64,000 nt of DNA from Luzula sylvatica (taxonomy: Eukaryota > Streptophyta > Magnoliopsida > Poales > Juncaceae), in contig OX326956.1 of NCBI GenBank assembly GCA_946800325.1, positions 22,976,356 through 23,040,355 on the forward strand. The letters run 5' to 3'. Each line of letters starts with the position of its first letter. Within the stretch, counting starts at the first letter, position 1. Both the position numbers and the translations under genes were made by a program. The notes beneath the pieces are model-generated. The model was not told the DNA's origin. It did not search any database and saw only the letters and a list, made by a program, of their open reading frames with translations. Of the stretch, positions 46,208 through 58,283 are shown piece after piece.

Positions 46208-47876
46208 ATGGCGGGGAAGGAATTATCCCCGAGAAAAGAAGGCTTAATCGACATTCGAGAAATTGCTGCGAAAACCACTCTGCGAGAAGTGCGACAAAAG
46301 GGACACACTTACGTGGAACTGAGACGCGATGGCAAACGCGTAATTTTCTTCTGTACCATCTGTTTGACGCCATGTTACAGCGATAACGTCCTTTTCGACC
46401 ACTTGAAAGGGAATCTCCACGCGAGGAGATTCTCCGCTGCGAAAGCCACTCTCTTCGGCCCCGTTCCTTGGCCTTTCAACGACGGCGTTCTATTCTTCGG
46501 TAACTCTCGCGAAAATGACAAAGTCGAGCACGCTTCTCGAAGCAAGGCTTTAGTTCTTCACTCTCATAATAAATCAAATGGAAATGGGGCTAGTAAACAT
46601 TCCAAAAAAGGAAAGCATCAATTAGCTTTAACTACAACTAGTAATAGTAAAACGATTTTGAGTTCGAATCGAATCGAGAATTCTATGACTATACCTGGAG
46701 TATTGCTTAAAGAAATCTCGAATCTGGAGGTGCACATGTTGGGGATCGGAAGCATTTCTTACAAAATCCAAGAATTCGACGAGATTCGCAGTAAAATCAG
46801 TAAAATTTACTGCGAATGGATCGGTCGAGACGAAGATATCACTCGTAATAACAACACGAACACTTGTGATTTTGCAGTGGTGAATTTCGGTTACACTTTC
46901 GATTTGGGGAGAAAATGGGGATCAGAAGAAGAATTGGAAACCCAGATTACCCCTAATTCGTACTTCACGATCGAAGATTCGGGTCGAAGAGGCAAGAGGA
47001 GAAAGAAGTCTTTCTCTGACCAAGAGGCCTCGTCAGACGAAAGTCAAAGGTTGACCCAAAAAGAAATGGGAATGCAAATTACGGTTTTCGATGAGAGTAT
47101 CGTCGATGCGGTAGCTTCTAGAAGGGAGTTGAGGAAACAAAAGAGACTCGCGGCGGAGAGAGCTTGCGATATTTGTGGGCAGCCCATGTTGAGTGGAAAA
47201 GACGTTTGTGCCCTTTTGAATATGAAAACTCGGGTTCTCGCTTGTAGTAGTCGAAATGCAAATGGAGTAAGTTTTTTACATTTTTTGAAGGGGTAAATAT
47301 GATATTTTTGTTAAATTTAATTTTTTGTGTGTGTAGGCGTTTCATTTGTTTCACGCATCGTGTCTCGTGCATTGGATCCTTCTATGCGAGTACGAAATTA
47401 TTAATGATAAGATTAAGAATCCAAAAGGCCACAGAGGACGAAAACCTAAATTAGGTTTTAAAAATCTAATTTCGACGATTTTGTGCCCAGAATGTCAAGG
47501 TACTGGAATTCACGTACAAAACGACGAATATGAAAAACCGTCCATTTCCCTCTCCGAGGTAAATAAAAATAATAATTTTTTTAAAAAGAATATTAAAAAT
47601 TGAATATTGAATATTTTACAGATGTTTAAGTATAAATTGAAAGCGATTGAGGCGCACAAAGCATGGATGAAAAATCCTGAAGTGCTCGAGAATTGCTCTA
47701 CGGGTCTTTCATTTCCTAACGAGTTTTTTGAGACTTCGCAGGTTTATTTATTTTATTTATAGTTTTTTTCTCGAGGGTGTGTTTGTAATATTGTTTTTTT
47801 CTTGAATTTTTAGGGGGAGAAAGTCGTGTCTTTGAAGAAGGTGTGTTTTTACCGCGCCGACGAATCGAGAGATTGA
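46208..47876 (+). CDS. Plant-specific protein with U1-type C2H2 finger and RING-like C-terminus
   Basis: Exons 46208-47266, 47337-47558, 47622-47741 and 47814-47876 join in frame to 487 aa with GT-AG introns. Near the N-terminus C49, C52, H65 and H71 (FFCTICLTPCYS, then FDHLKGNLHARR) form a C-x2-C-x12-H-x5-H finger of the RNA/DNA-binding U1 type, followed by AKATLFGPVPWPFNDGVLFF. The middle is Ser/Lys-rich and probably disordered, with basic stretches (GRRGKRRKKS) suited to nuclear import. The C-terminal cysteine-rich module starts ACDICGQPMLSG at about residue 319 and includes C334, C346, the HLFHASCLVHW motif (from H356) and LCPEC near 407, with RING-like spacing. I recognise the architecture as a conserved uncharacterised plant family but cannot give a function. 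Start choice: the first in-frame Met after a stop-rich leader. Confidence 0.85.
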
Positions 47877-50800
47877 TGAATGTTTTTAGTAGATGTATAA
47901 TTAATTCTTGTTTGTAAATCTAGTAGAGAGCTGATGTAAGTAATTTAAATATTGTGTTGTTTTTTTTTTCGATAATATAAATAGTGTTGTTGTATGTGAT
48001 TTGTGAGAAGAACATCAGAGATTATTTTTTGTATATTTTTTTAAAATATCAGTGAAGAAAACCAATTCACAACTAAATGTAATATGCACAACAAAATACT
48101 AGCTCTATAAATAGTGTCAACACGTGTTCTATTTTTTTTACATCAATACATGCGAGTAAAAAAACTAATGTTTGGAGCAATACGTGATAAAAGAAAAACT
48201 GCATAAAAAGTGAAATTTTTTTATTAATTCATTATTTCTCACTTACTGTTTTTTTTGGTGTGTAATAATTAATTCGAACAAGACTTCCTTTTTAATTAAT
48301 TAAATATGCACGAGATTGCATTCTTTTGAATAAATCCTGCAGAAAAAAAGCAAGGACTAATTCAAATTTCATGAGAAATAATTGAAAAAGCGCAATTAAA
48401 AGAGAGTAAGAAATATAATAATTATAGGCACCCCGTGTTTAAAATCCCGCAATCACACGTGGCATGTGCGTTCCTGCCACGTCATCTATCATCTGAGAAA
48501 ATGGATGACAAAAAAAAATCGTTTCGGGTCTGACCCGTTAACAACAAAGAAATGCTCTCTATCCTCTTTGTGTCGCAAAAAGGGACAGAAAAAAAAACAT
48601 TATTTTTTTTGTTTCTGTGATTCTTATATGTAACAACACATTTTAATTCTTTTTCCTTTTGAGTTTAATTATTTTAAAACAATTTTTTTTTCTAAAATTG
48701 ATTAACCTGATTAAGAAGATGCTTTGAGTGCCTTGTACCAGCTCAATGTACCGGAGCTGGACTTCGGATCTTCATGATCGTTTTGTCGAAGCCATTAAGT
48801 CGTTTTCACAAATCTAATTTCACAGTAATTTATTGAGGGTTAGGATGGAATTGTTGAGGGTTTGAAAATGTCTATTTTTGTTCTAATATTGTTGTAGTTT
48901 TGAAAAATTCTGCTTAGTTCAGATATATAAATTTGAAATTGTACAAGATAGTAGTTGATATTCATTGGTACAATCTCGGTACTATTTCAAATGGAAATCA
49001 CACAATAATACATGATTAAACAAAAAAATTATATTCTCAAGTAATTCAATCCAAAATTTCTCATTGTACATATAGTCTCACATTTATAATTCTAAATCAT
49101 TTACACAGTATAAATCGTACCAATTACGCCAACTAAATTTTTTTTTTCCTTCTCCCACCGATTAAACAGATTTAGTGATGCATCATCCTTTGATTAGCTT
49201 GAATAATCTTTTTCTGATTTTGAAGAAGCATGCCCATCATTTTGGTGAATTTCATCATAAAAATTTATAATAAACATTAAACAGGCAAACACTGCAAATT
49301 AGCATGATGAGCCAGCCAATTAAAGCTAATATAAACTTTGCTTCCTTTTTGAGTCACATTTATCTTTTGTAAACTAAAATTAGATCCTCAGAAAATGTGA
49401 TTTTCACAAAAGAGTACTTCAAATAATCCTTCAATTGGAGATGAAGAGCACCATTTATCTTTTGCGTTTCTTATGAGTTTTGCTCGATCGATTTCTTTTC
49501 TTTTATAAGGAGAAAGAACGATGAAGAAGAAGCCCAATGGACTGATTAGAGCAGCGAGATTCCCTATCGAGTATCTAGTTTTAGAGTTTCAAGGTTTCAT
49601 TGTAGGGGAGAATGAGAGGAGAGAAGAAGAAGCTCCAAATCCTCTTGTCCTTTTATTTTTCCCTCCAAAATTGGAGAATGTATTGAGAATTTATTGAATT
49701 TCTTTAATTTTCTTGAAAATATATGTGCAATGAAAATATTTCTTTGATGCACCGTTACTTGAAATATTCTTTTTATAAAAAATATTTGAATCGTTAACTT
49801 GGTATTAGATTTTTGCAAGTAATCATGGTTTGAACTATTTATCGGATTTCATATTTTCAATTTTTAAAGGACACAAGTATAACATTTTGATTTTTTTTCT
49901 TCTTCTTTTCAAGATGGTAGGCAAAAAATGTTATTTTAACTTACACAGTGGCATTATTGTAATTCAAAGTAAAAGCATGGTCAAGCAAAAAAATATGTTT
50001 TCAATGGCTTGTTTAAATTAAATCTTAATAGTCCGAATTTATTTGGTTATATCTCATACAATTGTTTAATATAAATTTTGATCCAAGATTCCAATTCAAA
50101 TCAGTTTAATATAAATTAACAATATAATTTACAAACTATCTTATTTCTTTTTTCAAAAATGTGAAATTTTAGAAATGCATTTTTAACGAAGCTCATAAAT
50201 TTTCGAAAAAAAGTTTCACCTATATTATATTGTTATAAATAAAAGTTATTATCTAATTTTAGAATACAAAACTGTGTAAATTTTTTTTTTTTGCAACGCA
50301 TTGATTTATTATATAATATTAAATTATACAAAAAAATCATTGTAATTATATTATTATTTATTGTCAAAAAAAAAAAATTTATATGCAAATTTTAATTTTA
50401 TTTTGTGTAATATATTTATTTTCTATTTTTGTGTTTTATGATAATATTTATATTTTAGTATTTATTTATTTATTCATATTAAATGTAAAATACAATTGTT
50501 TTATTTGGTTTAAAAATAAAATAAAATATAATATAATATATTTTTTTCCTTAAAAAATATTGGGAATTTACAATAACTTAAAATATAATATATTTTTTTT
50601 AAATAAAAATAGCAAATTTATCCTTAAAACAATTCAATGTAAAAATATAAAAATATTAATTATTTTATAAATATGTCAAATGTATTATATTTATGTTTTA
50701 AAAAAAAAGAGGTTATGAAAAATAATACCATTTCTAATTTAAAGGCATAAATCTTATATCAACATAATTACAGTGAAATTTTTTTTTTCATATTGTATGA

Positions 50801-51050
50801 ATAATTTAGAATGATTTAAAATGAAAGGTGAAAAGAATATATTAGATTAAAAAATATTTTGTCCATAAATTTTTTGAAAGCACAAGTAATAAAATTTTTA
50901 CATAGTTCGAGAAATCGGTTCATTTCAATTCGGACTTGGGCGACTCAATTCGGAACATTGTCTGGTTCGTTTTGAACATAGTCGTCCGGGATTGAACAAA
51001 GTCTGGTTCATTTCAATTTGAACTTTTTTTAGGGATGAAATAGAAAGTGG
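47877..51050. other. Spacer, mostly AT-rich, no gene supported
   Basis: ACACGTGGCATG and CCACGTCA words near 48454-48485 resemble ABRE/G-box sites, but no gene start could be tied to them. A 59-codon frame from 49520 (MKKKPNGLIRAARFPIEYLV) shows no family match. From 50000 to 50900 the DNA is extremely AT-rich. Confidence 0.45.
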
Positions 51051-52690
51051 TTCACATTTAACCTATGTTACGCGGATACTCGAGGATTGTGTTTCTTGGA
51101 TTTTGGAGCTGTGATAAACCCGGAAAGGAAGTTCTTACAAGTTGAAAACCTTTGTTACATTTCTAAAATAGTATATTGCATTAACTACTTATTTATTACC
51201 AGTTGGAAACCTTAATTAAATATAGGGGCTAAGTGCAATTGTTTCCGCCAAGGAAAAGCAAACCATCATTAATACAGCTATAAGCAAGGTAACTTCAAAT
51301 TTACATTTTCGAAATATGAATCTCATTTTCATACTCAAAATTAAATTTCCTAATCTTTTTCGGAAGTTTCTTGATGCAATCCAGCTACAATTGCAAACAA
51401 GCCCCTTCTTTCATTATCAGGAATTAATTGCAATAAAGCCCCTTCCTTGTTTATTATGAATTAATTACAAACAAGCCCTTCTTTCCTTATGAAAATTTAA
51501 GGAATGAAGGGGCTTTTCTTCAATTTCCAATAACACACGGGCTCATTTGTAAATATTGAGTTTAATTTATTTTGATTCGTTGTTATCTTATTTGCCAGAC
51601 ATCATTGCCCGCAAAAGACTTGGAAAAATCTGAGTTCATTTAAAACCAGGAAGGCCTCCAACAGGTTAGTTATTATACCTCCCTTTCTCGCTCTATTATA
51701 AAATAACTGAAAAGTCAAGTTTTATTTGATTTTGTACGATTTCATAGACTAATTACTAGGTATTTATTATTGCTCATATTATTAACTTTTTCAATCTGAA
51801 ATTAACTCTCTTACTGTTTTAGTTTTCTTTGGACTAAATAATAGTGTGAACACGAAGCTTATGTAATAAAATCAAGTTGAAAAAAAATTCAATATGTTTT
51901 CTTCCATCCAAATAATTTTTTAAACAAGGAAAAAACTCGCGCTACGCTGCGAATATTTTAATTAAAAAAATCATGTATGTTTGAGTCGAATTGCAATTTC
52001 AATGGAGTAATAAATGATTGTGAAATTGGTAGATAAAAAGAACAATAATATTGAATAATAATCAAGTAACTGTAAGTTTCTGAAATTGTTCTGTTCTTTT
52101 CTTTACTGGGCTAGGCTTTCTTATTTCTTTCATTTTTCGGTTTTTTTATCTCTTTCATGCACATCATAGTTTATAGAAATTCTCAGGTAATATAACACTA
52201 TAAAACTCTCATTAAATTCAATATAAAAATTCAATATGTTTTTTTTTCTCATTAAATTCGCTAATGTCATGATTTATAGAAATTCTCAGGTAATATAACA
52301 CTATAAAACTTGTGACATTACTTCTAGGGTCTTCATGGAATATTTTATTTTTTGGGGTAGAGATGCAAAAAAAGAACATTTCTTTCATGCACATCATAGT
52401 TAATTGCAGGCCTCTCACTGTAGCTAATATTTGTTTACATATAATGATATAACTACACATATGATTACACGAGCAACATTACAGAAAATTCGAGAGCCCT
52501 CCCCTTTCTTCTCTGACGATCCCCAATGCATTCTCTCTCTCTCTCTCTCAAAACTCCCTTCTCTTCTCTCCTCTCCTCTCCTACGATGAAACCGAGAAAC
52601 TCGAACTAGATACTCTACAAGAATACAAATCGATTGACCGAAACCAAGAAACGCTGAATTGAAGCACTGTGACGAAGAAGAGCAACGAAA
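51051..52690. other. Spacer with a GGATAC remnant and short duplications
   Basis: CTATGTTACGCGGATACTCG near 51064-51083 is one end of the GGATAC MITE family. A block near 51600-51667 sits between a TTTGCCAG acceptor and an ACAGGTTAG donor but has an internal stop. TTTATAGAAATTCTCAGGTA with following bases occurs twice (about 52171 and 52270). A CT run is at 52532-52548. Confidence 0.45.
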
Positions 52691-53757
52691 ATGGCTTGTT
52701 CTATCGCCACACGAGCTGGCGAAAATGGCTTGTTCTATCGCCACACGAGCTGGCGAAAATGGCTTGAACTATCGCCACACGAGCTGGCGAAAATGGCTTG
52801 TTCTATCGCCACACGAGCTGGCGAAAATGCTTGTTCTATCGCCACACGAGCTGGCGAAAATGGCTTGAACTATCGCCACACGAGCTGGCGAAAATGACTT
52901 GTTCTATCGCCACACCGGCTGGCGAAAATGGCTTGAACTATCGCCACACGAGCTGGCGAAAATGACTTGTTCTATCGCCACACGAGCTGGCGAAAATGGC
53001 TTGTTCTATCGCCACACGAGCTGGCGAAAATGCTTGTTCTATCGCCACACGAGCTGGCGAAAATGGCTTGAACTATCGCCACCCGAGCTGGCGAAAATGG
53101 CTTGAACTATCGCCACCCGAGCTGGCGAAAATGGCTTGTTCTATCGCCCCACGAGCTGGCGAAAAAGTCTAATTCTGTCGCCACATGAGCTGGCGAAAGG
53201 GTCTATTTCTATCGCCACATGAACCGGCGAAAGTGGCTTGTTCTATCGCCACATGAGCTGGCGTAAGTGCCCTGTTTTATCGCCACAACAGTTGGCGTAA
53301 GTGCCCAATTCTATCGCCACGTGAGCCGGCGAAAGTGCCCAATTCTATCGCCACGTGAGCCGGCGAAAGTGCCTTGTTTTATCGCCACATAATCTGGCGA
53401 AAGTGCCTTGTTTTATCGCCACGTGATCTGGCGTAAGTGCCCTGTTCTATCGCCACGTGAGCTGGCGAAAGTGCCTTGTTTTATCGCCACATAATCTGGC
53501 GAAAGTGCCTTGTTTTATCGCCACATAATCTGGCGAAAGTGCCTTGTTTTATCGCCACATAATCTGGCGAAAGTGCCTTGTTTTATCGCCACGTGAGCTG
53601 GCGTAAGTGCCTTGTTTTATCGCCACGTGAGCTGGCGTAAGTGCCTTGTTTTATCGCCACGTGAGCTGGCGAAAGTGCTTTGTTTTATCGCCACGTGAGC
53701 TGGCGAAAGTGCCTTATTTTATCGCCACATAAGCTGGCGAAAGTGCCCAATTCTATC
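52691..53757. repeat. 34-bp palindromic minisatellite, 31 units
   Basis: TCGCCA starts at 52704, 52738, 52772, 52806, 52839, 52873 and onward to 53722, with a period of 34 bp (33 in two units). Each unit holds the dyad TCGCCA-N7-TGGCGA, for example TCGCCACACGAGCTGGCGA, and a 15-bp linker. Units in the first half have the loop CACACGAGC and the linker AAATGGCTTG. Units in the second half have CACGTGAGC or CACATAATC and the linker AAGTGCCTTGTTTTA. Eight units create a CACGTG G-box. There are no unique spacers, so it is a minisatellite and not a CRISPR array. Confidence 0.97.
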
Positions 53758-53978
53758 AACAAATTTTCGAACTGCCAAGGCGAAACAGATTTTCAACCAA
53801 TTGGAGTAGTAATTACGATGACAACGATGCAGAATAAACAGGTTTTGATCTTCTCCTTAGATATTTCATTTGATTTTCACTTTTTCAGTGATTTGATTCT
53901 GATTTAATCTTAAATTGGTTGATTATTCATCTAAAATCCGAAATTTCCGATATAAATTTAAAATTTTTTTCTCACAAC

Positions 53979-54418
53979 ATGGGGAAGAAGGGTGAGCCTC
54001 AAGTAACCAACTGCAAATCTACCAATGGAGGGTCACATTCAAGCCTGGCCTAGCAAAATTCCGTATGGTTTAATCTCGAAGAAGATGTGGTCGTGCTCAT
54101 GACGGATTGCTGATTTGGCCGGTACGCTAGGCAAATCGGTAAGGTTGAATTGAACGGCAAGGAAGTACCGGTTAGGTCCGTTTCTGATTACGTCAATTTG
54201 TACCAAGATTATTATTATTTAAATTATTATATTTTATGATTAGCAGTGAGTTGTTTTGATTGTGTTGTTAAAGACTGGTACATATCTGGATCAAACCGAG
54301 AAGTTGACATCAATTTCGTGAACATGGAATTGGTTCTCTTCTCCATGGCCGATTTGCAAAGATAGAGAAAGATTATCTTTTTGTTCTTTCAAGCATAATT
54401 TCCTCAAAGAAGACAAGG
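53979..54418 (+). pseudogene. TOP2: DNA topoisomerase II pseudogene fragment
   Basis: The first block (53979-54211) reads MGKKGEPQVTNCKSTN, then in other frames VTFKPGLAKFRM, NLEEDVVVLMT and GKVELNGKEVPVRSVSDYVN, the ATPase/transducer part of plant TOP2. After a short intron-like gap a second block (about 54271-54418) reads TGTYLDQTEK, then INFVNMELVLFSMADLQR, then a frame with KHNFLKEDK ending at a GTAAAT donor. This is the start of the DNA-cleavage core, where homologues have the PSMVDGLKPGQRKIL segment, mostly lost here. About 250 residues that normally lie between the blocks (the Toprim region) are missing, and stops and frameshifts abound, so it is dead. Confidence 0.7.
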
Positions 54419-54459
54419 TAAATATTAATTACCATTAATATTTTGTTTACCATGTTAGT

Positions 54460-55340
54460 ACGGAATGATTAGGGGTATTCTATTTTTTACGGATCTATTT
54501 TTTTAAATCTTCAGATGTTAGGGGTTTACTTCGTATTTTCACAGTTTAAAAGTGCATTCTTTAAATTTCCAAACATTATAGCGGTATTTTCTATATTTCC
54601 ATGTTTTAAAAGTATTTTCTAAATTTCGACATTTTACAGGGATATATATATATATATATATATCTTCACATCCTACAAGGACATTTTCCAAATTTTTACA
54701 TGTTATGTCAATCGTATTTTTGAAATTGTTTCCTTATGGTTTTAAATAATATCTTTTCATTTCATAATAGGTATGATTATAGAAGGGATATTTGATATTT
54801 TCAGATTTTGCAAGGGTATTTTTGATATTTTCAAATTTTATTGGGGTGCTTTTGATATTTTCAGATTTTGGAGGTGTATTTTTGATATTTTCATGTCTCA
54901 TTTGATGTTGTCAGATTTTACAAGGTTATTTTTTATAATTTTATATGTTTATGTTTGATATTTTCACATTTTGCAAGTATTTTTGAAATTTTCGTATTAT
55001 AGAGTTATATTTGATATTTTAGAGGTCTTTTTTACATTTCCAGATTTTGGAGGGGTGTATTTAAAATTTTATTATCTTAGAGGGATATATTTGTTATTTC
55101 CAGGTTTTAAGAAGGGTATTTTTGAAATTTTCAGGTTTTAGATAGGTATTTTTGTATTATCAGTTTTTACAAGCTTATATATTTATTTTCAGTGGCATAT
55201 ATTTGAAATTTTTCATATTTTTCATAAATATTTTCAAATTTTCAGATTATAGAGGTGTATATTTGATATTTTCACATTTTGCAAGTGTATTTTTGATATT
55301 TTCACAGATATTACACAACTATATCCCAATCATGTATTAT
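54460..55340. repeat. Degenerate repeat, about 30-34-bp unit
   Basis: Variants of TTTTTGATATTTTCAGATTT followed by GCAAGGGTA or TAGGGGTA recur about 20 times with indels. The unit resembles the reverse complement of the AT-rich repeat at 24660-26400. It has no coding capacity despite two short open frames. Confidence 0.75.
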
Positions 55341-56760
55341 GTAACTATAAATAATAAATATAATCATAATAAGATAAGGAAAAGATGCTTTCAATGAAAA
55401 TACTGTAAATTTGGAGGGCTGCTTTTGTAAATTTAGCTCTGCCGGAAGAGGTTGAACGAAAAATATTGAATTCTCCTCCTCAAATTGGATTTGCCGAATC
55501 AGGTGCCATCAAGCTGTAACTAAATTTAAAAATAAAATAACCCCAAATAAATTATAGTAGAGTAGAGTTTTTATTTGTTCGACTCCAAAAAACGGACCTT
55601 ATCTACAAATAGCACAATTTTAAGGGGTATAAATGCAAAAAAGGAAATTTAGTTAACAAACTGAAGTGTTTTTTTCGCCACATGAAATGATTGTGTATAG
55701 GCCAGAGGTTGAATTACATTTGCATCTACTAGAATTTTGGCTGCTAATAATTCCACCTGAATTACCAACATAATTTAAAAAAAAAAAAAAAAAACAGTAG
55801 TTTAAAACCCAATTAAAAATTTAAAATAAAAGAAATATTGGTCGAGCATAGCATACTGGCTCTTACTGAAGCTCCATCAAAGATATCGGTTTAATTTGAT
55901 TATTCACTCTACCATTCAACATGTTTTGTTGCTTGCGGCACGAGCTTCGAGGACTATTCGATAATTTAATATTTCATATATACCCCTCTAAATTGTATAT
56001 TTTATTTTTTATTTTATAGGGTGGTAAAGATACGTATACTTTGTTGTTCTTATTTTGAAGGTTTATATATATTCATGGAAGAAGACTATTTTGAGGATTT
56101 TGAACCAATTGTTCTACAAATTGCCAGAAATTAAAATTAAAATATTGGCGTTTTTGCTTATAACACCCTACATTTCTCATATATGCAAATAAAATCCTAT
56201 ATGTTTTTGTAAATGTAGATATTGTTTGTATTCATGGACTCTACGGAGAACTTGCAAAGGCTTTTTCTCTCTTTACATTGATTGGAGGATTCCGACGATA
56301 CCACGTAAATTTTACTTGTAAATCATATTATTATTCAACACGTTTTCAAAAGAGCCCCTGTATTATATGTATATTACAAAAGTTCAAGAAATATGCTTCT
56401 CTCTCCTTCTTCTAACGCGAGAGACTATTTCGGGCCTTTTTTTAATTTCAAATAACACAAGGGTTTTTCCGCAGTTAAGATCAAATTCATTTTAATTGAT
56501 TTTGCAGGTGACAACTTTTGATGACAGTGGGTTCAAAGCATTTATTTGAGAAAATAATCACAAAGGCCAAATTAGATATATAAATTGATTTGTAAAAGTT
56601 GATAATTGCAGTGTTAATTTGGAGAAGTTTTTGGAAGAAATTTATGCAGAGAAAAGAAGATTTAGAGGATTTTTAGAAGTTCAGGGACTTTTGTGCAAAA
56701 GTTCCGGGTTACTGGATCTTGAAGATTTCTTGATAATTAAAGAAGTTTTTATGCAAAAAT
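55341..56760. other. Spacer, nothing recognised
   Basis: Moderately AT-rich, with short reading frames and no family motif. An A run is at 55777-55794. The short open frame from 56619 (MEKFLEEIYAEKRRFRGFLE) runs into the GC array and is not supported. Confidence 0.45.
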
Positions 56761-56847
56761 ACCCTCTATGCGCCGACCCCCTCCCTCGGGGCCCGGCGCC
56801 CTCTATGCGCCCCCCCTCGGGCCTGCCGCCATCAATGGGCCGACCAT

Positions 56848-56882
<35 letters not shown>

Positions 56883-57066
56883 ACCACACACACACACACA
56901 CACACACACACTAGGGGCTAGGCGCCCTTTATGCGCCACACACACACGCCCTTTATGCGCCTAACACACACACACCCTTGGGGCAAGGCGCCCTTTATGC
57001 GCCTAACACACACACACACACACCCCCTTGGGGCAAGGCGCCCTTTATGTGCCTAACACACACATA
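56761..57066. repeat. GC-rich/CA array with a long C run
   Basis: GGCGCCCTCTATGCGCC and GGCGCCCTTTATGCGCC units alternate with CA tracts (units AACACACACACACCCTTGGG). A run of more than 30 C lies at about 56849-56882. The unit GGCGCC-CTTTAT-GCGCC contains its own small inverted repeat. Assembly here is likely unreliable. Confidence 0.85.
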
Positions 57067-57862
57067 AAGAGTTAATTATATTACATGTGCACGAATTTAT
57101 CAGATTACAAAATAATACAGGTATGTGGTTATTCACAATTTTAAGAATGTTATTTCTAAAAATTAGTTACTTTTGTTTCATCTCATGTTCACTTCAAATA
57201 CTAATTCATGCAATTCTAATTTCAATGTTTCATTATTGTTAGGAATTAAATGATCGACAACATATTCTTTTCCTATCTGTCAAAAAAATTATTTTGGCCC
57301 GTCACATTTTTTGCACATTTACATATAATATACACTTACAGCGGTTTCTTTTCTAATATTTTTCTTTGCACATCTTTTATAATATTTGGACATATATATA
57401 TTGTTCTTCATATCAAATCATTTTCCTTAAATCTACAGATATATTCAAAAAGTTCTTTAAGCCATCCATATCAAATTATGTTTCTTCAAAGTGAACAAAT
57501 GAGAAGTAACCCGAAATGAACTTGTTTGGGTAAATTAGAGGATTCGGCAAGAAACTTCAGTCGAATACAAGTTGTATTATACAACAAGCCAAAGATAACT
57601 AGAAATATACTTTCATTTAAGCTAAAACAACACCCACAGAGAGGAAACTCTACGATTCATCCAAACAAAAGAAATGTCCCATAATGTCGCACACATTACC
57701 AAAATATTCCGGATCGACAACTTTTACTGCAAAATACCCGATCCATAGAATCTTCACGCTGTAAATTTACATTCAACCAAAAAAACAACCCTTCACAGTA
57801 ACATACGAAACCCTAATAACACTTCTCAAAAGATAACTAGAAGAGATAAAAGCAAAAGAGCT
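57067..57862. other. 3' flank of the ARGONAUTE gene
   Basis: No other gene was recognised. The part nearest 57862 should be the 3' UTR of the minus-strand AGO5-like gene. Confidence 0.4.
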
Positions 57863-58205
57863 TTAGCAATAGAACATAACTTCCTTCACATTATCCTTGA
57901 TTTTCGGAAGGTGGTAAATCTCCACCTGTCTTTCGCGAGAGCTTTCGCCTGCTGAGCTGGAAGCCTCCGGTTGGTCCATGTCCATGTAGTGCCGTGCACG
58001 AAATGCAGCCAAGTGTGCATAATATACAGGAGGTACTGGCCAACAAAACAAAGATTGATTATTCATTGCAAACATACAAACTATTAAATACAGCTTAGAG
58101 ATTAAGTAAATTTGACAAGGCAGCTTACCGATAGATACTGAGCGCGTGCACCTCGCATAGCTACAAGCACAAAAAAAAAAAATCAGAAATCAATTATCTG
58201 TACGT

Positions 58206-58283
<78 letters not shown>

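Noticed and set aside
52691..53757. CRISPR-like array of palindromic repeats
   Set aside because: The whole 34-bp unit repeats, with no unique spacers. The genome is plant nuclear DNA and no cas gene is present.
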